Part shown: positions 44,108-58,797 of the stretch, one piece after another
Position numbering within the stretch: the stretch's first letter is position 1
Layout of the letters: each line of letters opens with the position of its first letter
DNA from: Nymphaea colorata
Lineage: Eukaryota > Streptophyta > Magnoliopsida > Nymphaeales > Nymphaeaceae
Assembly (NCBI RefSeq): GCF_008831285.2
Contig: NC_045140.1
Coordinates: forward strand, 17,420,370 to 17,484,369
DNA length: 64,000 nt
Direction: 5' to 3'
Notes under the pieces: generated by a model
Databases searched by the model: none
Seen by the model: the letters and a program-made list of their open reading frames with translations, nothing else
Told to the model about the DNA's origin: nothing
Position numbers and translations under genes: made by a program

Positions 44108-47100
44108 TCAGAAGTTCAGTTTCTTCCTGAGTGAAGAACTTGAAGCAAGCAATGCATCCAGAACTTTCTCACCGGACAAGCCAGCATCCTTTTTTACATT
44201 ATCTTGAATTGAAACCAGCTCAAGTTCTTCTCCAGTTTTCTCAATGCCGTTTGTCTGCTTTTCTGTTCCTACTGCATCCTCCATCTCTAACTTCGTCTTC
44301 CATGTGAATCCCAATGTCTCTGCCTGCTCTGCAAACAGCAGTCTGGCTGACGAAGAGCTACATATCTCTCTGTATACATCATATCTTGCTGCTCGTGTCT
44401 TACCACCTTCCAACAATTTTGCCAATGGATGCAGAACCGACAGGAGATCACCACTCTTCTCTAGAGAATCTTTTAAGACGAGGAAGTCAGAGACAAGTTG
44501 TCCATTGCTAAACTGGATCAGCGCAGCTGATTTGTCCACAAAGAAGACCGAAGTTATGGCAGTAGAACCAAAAATCTTTATCATGGAATCCTTCAGCTCC
44601 CTGGGCTTCATACCTTTCTGAAATCCCCAGAGGAGGATGATGTTTGGAAAGATAATTGTAGGATATCTCTGATTAACAGCAGGATGAGAGAACTTCATAA
44701 CTTTCCCATCACCTAGATGTACCATGATTCGACGGTCCAAGCCCAGATACAGTAGGTTGGCATGCTTTTGAAGAGTCTGATGTTCGAACAAATCCATCAC
44801 CATCTGGGCTTTAAATTTGATGCCCAAATGCTTACAGGCCTGAGCGAAAATGCAACCCGTCATAAATGCATCATAACCAGCTTCATGCTTAGCTCCAGAG
44901 TTCGAGCCAGCTGATCTGCAGAACCAATTTGCTTTCATCACCATGTAAAACTATTCAACGTAATCTATCAAAAACAAGACTAGAGGACAGAAGACAAGAC
45001 CGATGCTTCACTACCAGGAGAACAGACTTGCAGACCTTGTTTCATCCGTTTGAACTTCAACTTTAATGCCAATATCTGAAGACAAGTGTGAGTCATTTGA
45101 ACCAAAAGCTATTTGTGGACAGAGGCGCGCAAATGCTGAAGATAACGATGTGCTACTTTTCCTCAATAGTCTCTGAAGTGTAAGTTCGGCCCTGAGAAGG
45201 TGCTTGGTATCCATGATGCAGGGGAAGGACTTATGGATGCCTGAGGCAAATTCTTCTACTGTTGGAGGAAGCGCACCGATGAACTTGTGGTACACATGTG
45301 CAAAGTCTAAATGCAATAAAAAAAGTCATATTTTAGGTTATAAGAACGGTGGACAGAATATAGTACATCTAATGAGTGAATAAAACAAACAAGCAAGAAC
45401 CTAATAAACAATTGTGGCCAACAATCAACTTTTTCTCTGCACTGAGCAGGTCAATAACATGACGAAAGCCAACTGCAGCCTCAAGCTCTGATTCTCTTTC
45501 TCTGATCAAATCCTTGCTGATTTCTTCCTGCATGAAAAGTGTCAACCATGAAAAATAAATAAAGTTCTATCATGAGAAACAAAAGTAGAGCAGGTTTTTC
45601 CGCCTGTTTCCATTCAATTTCATACCATAAGCAACGCCTTGTCGTCCTCAGAATGTGTATACATAACTATGGTTTTCCTATCAGAGCTTTTACCACTCCA
45701 CCGCACATATAGAAGGTCTTTAAAGTTGCTTCTTATAACCTATATTCGAGTGATCTGTCAGAAATAAATGACAGTTGCAGATGTAAATACTACTGACCCA
45801 AAAAAACATTGATAAGGAACATTTAAACTTTCAAAAAATATGTGCAAATAGTGGTAAACATGTAAGATAAAATTTGCATTGGCAGCAAACAGAGTGAATA
45901 GCAACATGAAAGCTTTAAGAAATAAAAGAAAACAAATGCCCCCAGAAAAGGTGACATTATCGTCCATCCAAAAGATGTTAAGCTTATTAATCCACAACCA
46001 GGTTTGTTCAGTGTAAGCGTCCAGCTAACAAGGTTGGGTACAAGAGAGACAGCACACCAATAAGCCCCAAAACTCACCCACTCAAACCCTAATCCCTGAT
46101 CAAGGTCCCGTCCTCCCAGAGGAACTATCTTCCTATTGTCGTGATATCCTCAAATACACCAACTGACCCTCTTTTATTGGTCTTATCGGATCAGTCCCAT
46201 GGACTCGACCCGACCCAACACCTAAGAGGCTAAGACCCAGTAACTAACAATACTCCCCCCTTAAAAAGCACCTTGTCTTCAAGGTGTGAGAATTTGGGAA
46301 GGAACCATCGGTGAAGTAGTTTCCCCCACTATATATGTTGTGATTGCTTGATCTGGTGTGGCGAGTCCAACTCGACCCTTGCAACTCTCAGTCTCACCCT
46401 CCACCTGGCCTGTTCTTATTATCATACGTAGTAAAATGCAGGCCTCGGTCTTGATGTAGTTTCACACCTCCACAAAATCAAGAATGTGTTCTGCAATATG
46501 AGCTGCCGCCATTTCGACCTCATGTTCCTTAACCTCCTCTAGTTTGGAAAGGAATTGCCAATTCAACCGTGAGACTTCCATCCTGTCCATATCTAGAACC
46601 TTAAGGCTTTGAGTGCAGTTCTTCGATCTGAAATCTTGAAATACTCTTTCGCACCTCGGTCTGCCTCCAAGGAAATCCTTGCCATGATCAGCATTGAGCA
46701 GTCTATCACTCGATCTTGTGCAGACAAGGAACAAGCCTATTTCTCAATACAAATGGTCAATATGGGAATGGTTTCCCATTACCCTGGAAGATAATATATC
46801 CTATAGTCATGGAGGTGGTGTGGCCTGCCTTTAATGTTGGTGGCTGTAACAAGCTTCTCTGTACATAAGAAGCGATTTTGGTGCCACCATAGTGTTCAAT
46901 AATCCGGCTGCCATGATTATCGATGCTTGAAGATTCACTTGCAGAGGCAATTACCTTGTTGCTACTTTTATCGATTTTTATCCTGCCATCGGAGATGCTC
47001 CAAGGTTGTACTACCCTAGGGATAGTAGCTAACGTAGTAAAGCATGCAATCATCCTTGAGGAGTGAAGCTGACATTCTCTAGAAATTTACCCCTGCAACT

Positions 47101-50100
47101 CCTCTGGCACTTCTAACACATGCTTGCCTTTTTCCATGGTGACATAACCATCTGAATGATCTCCAAGTAATTTGTGTTGTTCCTCCCAGCATCCCAGTAA
47201 GTGCGTCTCAATTTCAGCAGCTGCCAACACATCCAAACAAATTCACTGGCCAGGACGCCTCCACCAATCAACAATTGTTTTGGGGTAACTGAGGGCAATC
47301 GTCAAGGATGTCGCTAATTAAAGCACATGTCAGAACCATCACTTGGCCAACTCATAGACCCCTAATTAAGTCATTGAGCTGTCTTCTGGAAGCATCTTCA
47401 CTAAGGATAACTCTATTAGTGTTCTGCCACTAGCCTCATTGTTGGTAAAGAGACGAGCAAACCCACACTCCTCCTTTAAGGAGCCTCCATTATTCTAAAA
47501 AATCACAAGATGATTCCAAGTGTAGGAACCGAATGGCATGTACGGCTCCTTAGGTGTATCCACCCTTGAACATGGGAGATACTCGAATTCCAGGGATTGA
47601 GGCGACGATGTTTTCCAACTGCTTCTTCTTAGTGGCAGAGACAACCACTGAGTAGGAAGAGAATTTTGGCGACCTTCCACTGCATCTTCCCATTCAATCA
47701 AGATATCTGTACATAAACATATGTGCTTGCCGACTACATCAAGATTATTGGAGATGTCGGTCATATTTGCACCCCAGGTTCTAGACGTGTTTGTAAACCC
47801 TCTAGCCACAATTTTAATGCAGTAGGCACCCCAAACTTTTACATCCAATTCTGTTTTGGTTTCGCAACTAGGCACCTAAAAAGGTTTAGTCAGTGCGACA
47901 TGTCTCAACTCTGTAGGCATCGGCCACAAAATAGGACATCCTTCGCAACTCTCTCTCTGCGAGGCTGTATGACCTGCCTTAGAAATGGGGTCTTCCTACT
48001 CGAGTAACCCACAACCCTTGAAGCATCTGGTAATACTGGTAAGGAACTAAACTCCTCAATGAGATTCCCTATCCAACTCTTTCATCATCGACGGTCAATA
48101 ATGCTTGCTGAGTTGGGGATGGTGAACAACATGAGTGACGATACTTTTCATTTTCTTATGTTGCTTACAGCTGATCCACTTTTGTGGACTTCAACACAAA
48201 ATCCAACTTGGTAAGGGCTGCCATGGTTTTATTCCAAGGGGGTTTTCTCTAGCTGCCTCAATGGCCTCTTGCCCCAATCTGTGCCATCCCCTCTACCACT
48301 ATGTGCTAGCGATAGGTTGGTTACACACCCTTGGTGTTGAGCTTTGCAAGGAATGACATGCTTGGCAGAAATGGTGGTGGAATGAAACCCTTTCTATGAA
48401 CTCCTCAACATCATTCTCCTCATTATAGGCTTTATTTTCACCATCTTCACACCCATCATCATTCTTCTCATTATAGGCTTTATTTTCATCATCTTCATAC
48501 ACATCAACTACAAACTCTGGTGCATCTCTAGGTTTTGCCCATTTTCTACTATTCATAGTTTGCTTGAATTACGAGGTCCCTGCTCTTTGGGAACAGCAAC
48601 ATTGGCTATCTTCTTGGCGAGAGACTCCTCTAGCATCAATCTCATCAACCGGTATTCTGCGATCATCGCCTCTTCATTGGTGAGTTCCTTCCCAACGTAG
48701 GTCCCCACACGGTACGGCTCGGCAGCAGGGGAGAAGCCGTTGTGCTCCTTGTCGATGGCATAGGAATTTTCTTTCCCATCAGCATCTACCTCTCTTGGGT
48801 ATCGCTCCTGCTCCCGATTCTTAATACACCCATATTTCCCTCCATCAAATAGGTGTAAGGTCTCTCTAACTTCAGACATCTAATTGTTGTTGTGCTGATC
48901 TTACCACTTTCAAGCGGTGGTAGCAGGCCTGCCTAGGCCAGTAAGGTCCAGGGAATTGCAGTCGGCTTTCGACGCTCCTTGGCACTACACCGAACCACCA
49001 ATGGCCATGGTCCAACCTGTGGAACTCTTCAGCCAACTCTAATAATAAGGGCTCCTTTCAAGGCCATGCTGGACATCCAGTAACTCCCTCTGGGCAGCAC
49101 ACTTTCTAATAATGTTCTTTGCCCAAGAAGAGGAAGAACTGCTACCGAAGCCATAGCCCAAAACTTGTGAGGTTGCCGATGTAGTCATCATAGTCCTTAG
49201 GCTGATGAGGGATCCACAATTCAAAACTAGGCACTAGGCACGCCCTAGACCCGTCCCTAGTTGCAGTAGCAAATAGCCATTAGGAATTTCGTTTGATGGA
49301 TGAAGCGGCCCGTAGATGATCTTCAAATGTGTCATCCTGTTGATTTATGGCTGGAATCGGTGAACGCTCGCTTTGATACTAGTTGTTAGTGTCCAGCTAA
49401 TAAGGTTGGGTACAAGAGAGACAACACATCAATAAGCCTCAAAACTCACCCACTCAAACCCAAATCCCTAATTAAGGTCCTGTTCTCCCAGAGGAACTAT
49501 CTTCCTATTGTCAGGATAATCCTCAAATACACCGACTGACCCTCTTTTATAGTTCTTATCGGGTCAGTCCCATGGACCTGACCTGACATCTAAGAGGCTA
49601 AGACCCAGTAGCTAACACTCAGCACGGGTGAAGGTAAAAAGGGTTTTCCTCGGATTTAAGTACAAGACAGAATACACAATAGTCACTAGAAAGAACAAAA
49701 AAACCATATACATTGAAAGTTGAAGAGAAATCAATATAGTTCTCATCAAGGTTCACCAAAGACCCTTTTTTTCCATTTTGGTTTTTCTCGAGAATTCATA
49801 GAGATTTTTACAAATGGAAACACAAAAAAATTAATAAAAAAAATTATGAACTACTAGATCAGAAATATCTCCACAATATTTTAAAAAATTTTGACATACC
49901 AATCATGTTCAGAATGCATTTAAACAGGAATCACACAATATAACATATTCATGTAGCCTGACAATTAGCAAGATTGAGAAGATGTACCTGTTGAATCAAC
50001 CTCAGTTGATGAGAAGTAAAGCCAGTCAATAAGAGTGATGGACGCATCTTATAAAAAATAGTTTGCACTTGTGTCGAGCAGTCACCAGATTTTTCTTCAA

Positions 50101-52463
50101 ACTGGTGCAACTGCACCTGTGAACCTAGCAAATCATCCCGCCATTCCCTAAATCTAAGCTTCATTCTCTCGGTGAAAAGAAGATCTGCAGTTCTTGTTAG
50201 CCACATATTCTTGTCTTCTTTGTAATAATCTACAGACTGACGATCATCATTGGATCTAAAATACTGCACAACTTCAATCTCTTGCTCTCTTGATATGTAT
50301 GATATTCCTGTTCAGTTAAAAATTTAAACCATTTCAAAAGGACTTTTGTGAAACACACTGTGAAGACTGTGCAACAGGGGAGAGATAAAACTTCACCTAT
50401 ATTTTATACTAAACCAAAACTCAAACTGAAGATCAAATTTCAGTCTACAGCACTGAGGTCATGAAGACAAGCATATAGAAATTTTGGCAACAAAAGTCCT
50501 CTATAAAATGGCTCACAGAAAGTGACTGGAACACGTCATTATTAGGGAAAGGAAAGACGAGAAGAGGGGGCTTCCTGAAGTTTACGACTTTCTTTCCACT
50601 ACTAGTTTACCATACTTCTTTCTCGACAGCTTACAAGTTGCAAGATGATGCCTTGACCCATAAGGCTACAATTACTGTATTAAATTATAGCCTGCATCAG
50701 GATCATTGTCAAAAGGATCTATTTTTTTTTAACAAAAAACACGTTCCACAGAAGAACATAATCAACATAAGTAACTACTAAGACAGTTGAATCTACGTTC
50801 CAAACCACTTCAACAAAACATGGTTGAAGATACCTAGCCTAAACCTCTAAAGGTGTTGACCGCTGGTTCATTTAATAAAAATTAAAAATCTGATTGGTAC
50901 TATGAAATCAATTTAACCATGATATTATTTTTCCAATTATAGAATGATTCCATTATCAATTAAAAATATTCAATAGGATAAGTCCTCCAATTCGTGCATT
51001 TTCATTAAGCTGTTAGAGTATAATCTTCCAAATACAAACCAACCACCACATAACGCCGCCGGGCACTGGCAGCTGACTCAAGTGCCCCCGAACTGCGTGA
51101 AATGGTCGCATCTTCTTTCCTCTCCTAGCCGTGGAACTAAAAGGCTGCCCCCTATTTTTTTGCTAGAAAGATGGCAATATGAGTCCTTAAGCTGCTTCTC
51201 GAGTCTTAGAAGACAATGTTATATACATGTATGCATACCCTCATACAAATCTTGTAAAGAGAGAAATGTTGCACATATAAATTGATACCTAAAACTGAAA
51301 TGAAAAGAAAGCAACATTCATATTATGTCACAATTGCGAATGCTCAAAAAATATGGTCTTCCACATAGCCAGTTCAGTTCTCAAGCAATGGTTAACATGG
51401 TGAAGATATTAATCTGGTTTAGCATTTTATCTACAGTTGGCAAAAAACGAACATATAAATACCAAACTGCAACAGTTCTTTTACTGTATATTACCTTCAT
51501 GTATGCAAGTATTGAAATTAAATTGGTGCTTTGCCAAGAAACCTATCGAAGTCGTCTGGCAAAGGAACTCGTGCGAAGGCAAATCAAAAGAAAGCTCTTT
51601 CCGCGGAAATATATAAAAATTGTGCCTGAAGAGGAAATACATATTAGTGTAGCCTAAAAACAAACAAGTACCTGTCCAAGAAAAACATAAGAACTAATGT
51701 TTGTTGACCTCCCTTGAAAGGAATATGGATGCTGTGGGAGGGACAAGTATATCTAAATTTGATTGAAGAAGGTGAATGTGTCAAGGAGCCCCTAAAATTG
51801 TAAGCATGGAGCAAGTGAAAAGGGAAGAAGAAAGAATGACGTCGTTGACCATCAAGTCCAAGACATAAAATTTCATTTCTCCATAGACATGGGCCGTCAT
51901 GTCTATATGTTAGTCTCTTCAGGTAGCATTCAGTCATTATATGGGAGGTACGAAACTAGGAAAGGTGACAAACAACGATTTGGCTCCAATATGCACAGAA
52001 GCTAAAATTCTCGCAGAGTGGATTCCCAAAACGCAAAAAAAAAAAAAAGCTGCCAAAGGAGAAAAACCTACGGGTAAGCAATGAGAGTTTGGCTGGAATC
52101 TTCCCATCGAAAAGGACAAACTCCGAACTGAACCACCGCGAACTTCTCCGCGGAGTCTTTGACCTTGAGGTACCGAACGTCGGGGCGGTCGAACTCGAAA
52201 GACTCCCGCCACGGCGCGCTCACAACGCCTGTCATCTCGACGTCCAGCGCCACGAAGTCGGCATCCCTCAGGGTGGCCCGCAGTGTCTCGAGCGCTGATG
52301 CAAAGTTCTTCCTGGTAACGTTTTTCATAGCAAAAGCCGGCTGTGAGGGAGAAGACGACGGGGAAGAGGAGGAGGAGGAGATGGTCGTCGTAGTGGTGCT
52401 TAGGGTTCGGGTGAGGGCTTTGGGGAGGGAGACCCTAACCCCCGTCGGCCATTTCCTCAGCAT
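44108..52463 (-). CDS. AHG2: PARN-like poly(A)-specific ribonuclease, 720 aa
   Basis: DEDDh 3'-exonuclease that removes poly(A) tails; the Arabidopsis counterpart AHG2 acts on mitochondrial mRNAs. Seven exons: 52463-52072, 51625-51495, 50307-49988, 45739-45626, 45527-45401, 45306-45036, 44915-44108; sum 2,163 bp, frame kept. Catalytic residues are all visible: Asp74 and Glu76 (VALDVEMTG), Asp362 (HNCLLDFAH), His462 and Asp467 (KHEAGYDA). The first 45 residues are rich in Ser/Thr with spaced Arg/Lys and no acids, fitting a mitochondrial presequence. Met46 (MKNVTRKNF) could start a form without it. Intron 3 (about 4.2 kb) contains an LTR retrotransposon. Confidence 0.94.
46012..49617 (-). mobile_element. 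Non-autonomous LTR retrotransposon in PARN-like intron 3
   Basis: LTRs 46012-46249 and 49384-49617 (about 235 bp, TGTTAG...CTAACA) are flanked by ttcag and ctcag, a near-perfect 5-bp duplication. A primer site like tRNA-Met (TAGTATCAAAGCG, reverse complement at about 49369-49381) and a polypurine tract AAGGGGGGAGT (reverse complement near 46251-46261) give minus-strand orientation. Just before the tract the frame reads SHLEDKVLFKGG, the tail of Ty3/Gypsy polyproteins. No protease, RT or integrase is seen, so it depends on helpers. LTR divergence indicates it is not very young. Confidence 0.88.
48299..48879 (-). CDS. Two overlapping ORFs of unknown function in the retrotransposon
   Basis: A 108-codon ORF (48879-48553) is followed by an 85-codon ORF (48556-48299) with a 4-nt ATGA overlap. 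The second is acidic and has an internal repeat (ENKAYNE twice) and a Cys/His-rich end. They sit where gag would be but show no CCHC knuckle. They may be one frameshifted gene or a captured host fragment. Expression is unknown. Confidence 0.35.
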
Positions 52464-53300
52464 CGTTCCTCCCCAGAGCCGCCCTCCGCCAAATTTTTGA
52501 CGGCGTGGAGGGAACTTGAGAACGAGGATTCTTACAGGGCTACACGGCGTCCTAACGGGTCGGGTTGCTCATCCAACAACGCACCCAACACAATTAAGTA
52601 CCAATATAGTGGATCTAACCCGCTACCAACAAATCTATCGGCGGATTCGAGTCAATGAAGACCTCATTTCTTCAGTAAACTAACTCGAACAGGTTTCTAA
52701 TTGTTTTAGTGTAGTTAAACATTCATAAGTTAAAAATGAAAACCTTAATGGTCAGGCATGACAATCCGATTCGGAATTGATTTAATCGGATCTGGTAAAG
52801 AAATATGAAACTAGTTACGAATCAAATTCAGATTCGCCAAGCCTATGCCTATGATCCAAAATTTGATTATTATGATATCTGATTAGGATCTCATAAAGAT
52901 GCGATTCAATTAGACATAAATTATAAATATCAATCCTGTGTTGGTTGGATTTTAATTCATTTATAAAAACTCTGAATTTGAGTTTAAATGTAAATCCAAT
53001 TACATATTCAATAAAAGCTAGATGACAAACTTGTATTTGAGTCTTGATAACTTATCGGCATACCTTGCAACAAAGACATCCAACAGCAGCCCTCAAGAGT
53101 GTGAGAATTTTAGTTATTATTACTTCAAATATGGTGTTAGTAAGATGAAATGGGGAGTATGTGGAATCTTCGCAATTTGGAATTTTTCCAATGCTGCATA
53201 TAGGAATGTAAACTCTGTAGTAATCTAGATGCACTTGAAATGGATTTTAGTTAAACTCAATGCAACTGAAACAACAGCCTTGCATTAGTGTTGCTACTAA
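52464..53300. other. PARN-like upstream region and intergenic
   Basis: The first 100 bp is GC-richer leader/promoter; the rest is AT-rich spacer without a recognisable gene. Confidence 0.45.
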
Positions 53301-53309
53301 TGGGCAGTT

Positions 53310-54760
53310 TTGGCAGCTACCTCTGACAGCACGAATGGGTTTCTCAATCTCAATGTGTTTTATCAGCAGCATTGGGAAGTGGTGAAGGAAGAGGTTGGCG
53401 AAAAAATCAGAGATTTCTTCTTGAAAGGCAAAATGATGAAAAAAAATTGGTAGGAATTACCAAATTTTCATCCCCAAAAAGGGGATTCAAAGCATATTTC
53501 TTGTTTTATATCTAATGTGATAGTTTACAGAATGTAAGAGATCTTAAATAGAAGCATGAGGATACCAAAGGAGCGTTTCTTGCTGAAAGCAGCCATCATG
53601 ATAGTTATTCAGTAGCACGTGAAATGTTACAAGATGTTCAGGAGTAGGGCAGCAAGTCTTTGCATTAAGATCGATCGATCAAAGTTGTATGGTAGAGGTC
53701 AATTGAGATTTTCTTGAGGCTGCCATGATTTTCCTTCAATTAAGAGTATCTAGGCAGTGTAGAACTGCGAATTGGGAGCAATATGCTTCCTCTATGGAAA
53801 GATATTGTAAGATGTTGAAACAGAGTTTGAAATGACATAAGTTGGCAAGTAAAAGATGGTCGTCTGGCAAGATTTTGGTTGGCCCGTGGTTCAGGAATGC
53901 TTTGATTAATGCAGTTGTTGGAGAAGATGGATGACCTCCATTTAGTTGCACCAGACATGGGTTATCTGTTGGTGAAGACATTGTTAAATGCAGAGATAAT
54001 CTAGGCCTTCAGGGGTTGGTTTGGTAACACATTGTTACTGCCCCATGAATCTATCCCATGAATCAGGAGCAGATTCATGGAACACTTGTAACAATGTTCT
54101 ATGAATCTACCCATTTTCTAGAGCAGGTTCATGGGAGAGTAACAGAATGTTACTGCTGTCAAACAACATCTCAATGTCAGTTAGTGGGCATTCAGAACAA
54201 ATGCAGATCTCAACTGTCTCAGGGCATGGATAGGTTGAGATAGAAATCTAATGTCTAGGCTGTTGTCTCCCCAAATTCAGTTGTGGTAAAAAATGAGGAC
54301 CAGAGGTACTATGGCTAGATGGTATAATAAGCTCTAGGACTCTTATTCAATCTCAACAGAGTGTGGGTTCTCCTTTATTGGGAGTTTTAATAGAATTCCA
54401 ATGGAAGCTTGATCTTAATGAGATGGCTTATCTGGGAAGGCTCTTGAGAGTCAACGGCATCTTCTGTTTACATGTTCCTTCTCTGATGACATCTGGACAT
54501 GTATTACTAACTGGTTTGGTGGGTATAGAACACCTTCTAGAGATTCTTGTTCAGAGTTTTTGAGATGGCACAGGAGAAAATTGCAGGGTAAGGAATTTAA
54601 GAGATGTTGGTCTTTCTGTTTAACATTGTAGTATGGAAACTTTCTTTGTTTCATAACCAAGCTATCCAATAAAGGGGTGAGAAGATCGACCAAAGCTACT
54701 AAAAGCAAAGTTTGGCACTGCAATTCTGATGTTTTCATGGGTAGGAGGAGTTCTTATATA
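53310..54760 (+). mobile_element. Decayed LINE (non-LTR retrotransposon) remnant
   Basis: Broken frames on the plus strand resemble plant LINE reverse transcriptase: HWEVVKEEVGEKIRDFFLKG near 53370, RMRIP.ERFLL and ASLCIKID.SK near 53550-53690, then a C-terminal zinc-binding-type segment HLLFTCSFSDDIWTCITNWF near 54450-54520. Many stops and frameshifts; inactive. The 5' part is missing. Confidence 0.7.
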
Positions 54761-55044
54761 GTGAAACATGGTTGCTGAATAATATTTTGTCAACCATTCC
54801 ATTATCTGATCTTCCAATTAGACCAAACAATAGGAAATGGAAGAACTGGTTGCTTCGCTGTATGGAGGGTCTGCAGTTTTGGGTGAGGAAGAACGTTGCA
54901 TTGTTAGAATATACATCATCAAACACGTTCCAAAAACATCATGTTTTTGTTCTACATGACATACTGGGATTGCGTCTAGAATCTTATTGTTGAATTGAAT
55001 CACGAGATGCATAATCACAACATATTTTTAAAAATATGAAAAGC

Positions 55045-55210
55045 CTTAAGGGGTTTGGCATAGCTGGTTGACCAATGACTGGCAGAAGGCCAATCATTTG
55101 TTTCTATTTTTGTGGGTATTAACTCCTTACAGAAGCCAACACAACCCGAAACCTTCAAAATGTGGGAAAGGGAGGGCCTTGGGCTTCTTTTTCATCATCA
55201 AACATAGTGT
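55045..55210 (+). mobile_element. Degenerate SINE, relative of the 20.5-kb copy
   Basis: Shares AAGGGGTTTGGCATAGCTGGT including the A box (55055-55066). The B box is degraded (GTTTCTATTTT). The 3' end is uncertain. Confidence 0.5.
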
Positions 55211-56183
55211 TTATGAATCATGTGTTTTAAAAATATAGTGTTTTACCCATCAAATGTCTTCCAATGGTCCATTTATTTGACCTACTTTGCAGTGGAAACA
55301 GAAAACTTGGTAACAAATCCAAATTATATTTACTTGGAAACAAGATTTCATGAGGTTAACTTGGATTTGAGAATGAAATATATATGTTTCAATGCCGGAT
55401 TCAATAAAAGAAAAGAGAAAACCAAAATTCAAGCTTTTTCTATGATCTTGAGTACAATGCGACCTAATGACAAGGTTGAAACTCGTTCAGAGTCTTCATT
55501 TTTTTTTTTTCAAATAATTGAGGTAGGTAACAACTATGTTTTCATGTTCACAACTTGTTTAAGGTTTTTTTCTTACAGAAAATATGTGTTTAAAAGGAAA
55601 AACAATGTACCTTAACTAAGATTAGTTATAATTAAAGTGGACTGAGGTGTTTCTTTTTTCTTTTTTCTTTTGGACGAGAGTGTATAAGTTTAAATATAAA
55701 AATTTAAATGAGCCGTGTTCATGCTCCACCAACATGGCAACATGGAGAATCGAAATCCACCGTTTACCTCAAAAAATATGAAAAAACGTCCAAAAATTCA
55801 TTGCTGAACCATGTTTTGGTCATCTGACAACATCAGACAGCCGGCATATTTTAATTGCCCTAACAATAATATCCATCCAAAAACTTCTGAACCTCATAAA
55901 CGCCTAAACAAAACATAAAAAAATGTACCACAAGCAGCCGTCAAAGCTAAATTTGCAATACCAAAGAAAAGTAAAAGAAAGAATATATCAAACTCACGAA
56001 GTAAGGAAAGTAGATTGTTTAATTAAAAAGGGATGATAGACAAAGGTGTTGATTTATTTTTTCTCCAACTCGATCCAAAATCCAAGATCATGGAAGGCCA
56101 CAGAAGGACAAGAGACAGCAGGCTTCCCGCAGGTCAGGCGAGACCCACCCGCGCATCGTCTCCGTAGAGGGCGCGTCGGCTGA
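55211..56183. other. Intergenic and PSB27 3' UTR
   Basis: AT-rich spacer; the ORF at 55220-55615 has no recognisable features. The roughly 100 bp next to 56184 is the likely PSB27 3' UTR. Confidence 0.45.
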
Positions 56184-56729
56184 TCACCTGCCCCTGAGGA
56201 GGGCCTTCTCGGCGCTGTCCACCTCCTCGAGGATGCGGGCCTTGCGCTTGGCCGGAATGGGCGCAGTGGGGCCGAAGCTGATGTAGTGGCCGGAGACGGC
56301 GTTCAGCGCCGAGTACATGTCCCTGAACGACGACCTCCCGAGGAGCTCCTTCTCCCTCCTGTACTTGGCCACCCACGTGGTGGACGCCTCCCGCAGCTCC
56401 GCCACCGCAGACGCCACGTTCGGATCTGACCTGTCCAGCCCCAGTGTCGTCCTCAGCTTCCCGATCACCTCCGACGTCTCCTTCTTGTACTCATCGTCCG
56501 ACGCCGCATGCGCCGGCGGCGGCTCCCGCAGCACCAGCAGCAGTGACGCCGCTGCCGCCGCCGTGCTTGTCGTCAGGAGGGTTCGGCGGGTGGACCGGGA
56601 AGAGGAGGCGGGCGTCGGGCGAAGGTGGTTGGGGGAAGCACTTGTGGTCGACGCGGTGGTGACGCTTGTGGTCGGTGGGAGGAGCTTCAGGTGGGAGGTC
56701 GGGGTGAAGAGGGATTGGGTGGTCGACAT
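56184..56729 (-). CDS. PSB27: Photosystem II assembly/repair protein PSB27, 181 aa
   Basis: Thylakoid lumen protein that binds CP43-containing PSII intermediates and helps manganese-cluster assembly and repair. Single exon. N-terminus is a Ser/Thr-rich chloroplast peptide, followed by a twin-arginine lumen signal (RR at 48-49, Ala-rich core, AHA at 73-75). The mature part is about 106 residues with the family blocks DPNVASAVAELREAS, WVAKYRREKELLGR and SALNAVSGHYISFGPTAPIP, ending ARILEEVDSAEKALLRGR. Length and end match PSB27-H1. GC-rich codon use sets it apart from the flanks but suits a nuclear plastid gene. Confidence 0.96.
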   Translation of the reverse strand: MSTTQSLFTPTSHLKLLPPTTSVTTASTTSASPNHLRPTPASSSRSTRRTLLTTSTAAAAASLLLVLREPPPAHAASDDEYKKETSEVIGKLRTTLGLDRSDPNVASAVAELREASTTWVAKYRREKELLGRSSFRDMYSALNAVSGHYISFGPTAPIPAKRKARILEEVDSAEKALLRGR

Positions 56730-56867
56730 TGTCCTCTCAGAAAGGAAGAGGGAGTAGCAGAGGAAAGGATCCCTTCAGAGAGAGAATGTCTCACGGTGTC
56801 GCTTTAAGAAAGAGAACGAGAGACGCCCACCTTGATTTTTCTTTGTATGGCTACCGGAAATGGCAGT

Positions 56868-56869
<2 letters not shown>

Positions 56870-56918
<49 letters not shown>

Positions 56919-56940
56919 TGAGAGTGAGAATGAGAGAGAG
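56870..56940. repeat. GA microsatellite in the PSB27 upstream region
   Basis: Run of (GA) units with a few interruptions, 140-210 bp before the PSB27 ATG. Reads as a CT tract in the transcribed direction. Confidence 0.9.
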
Positions 56941-56987
56941 ATTTGGTTGCAGATGAGGAAGACGAATGGGGATGAAGCTCTCGCTCT

Positions 56988-57008
56988 ACGTGGCTTATCT
57001 GCTTATCC
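56988..57008 (-). promoter_or_regulatory. I-box pair plus G-box-like motif upstream of PSB27
   Basis: Reading toward PSB27: GGATAAG (57008-57002), AGATAAG (57000-56994) and CCACGTAG (about 56995-56988), roughly 260-280 bp upstream of the ATG. I-boxes next to a G-box typify light-regulated photosynthesis genes. Function is inferred. Confidence 0.55.

Positions 57009-58797
<1,789 letters not shown>

Noticed and set aside
56317-56757. 146-codon plus-strand ORF and smaller ones
   Set aside because: Antisense to PSB27; the PSB27 frame has clear family homology and targeting signals.
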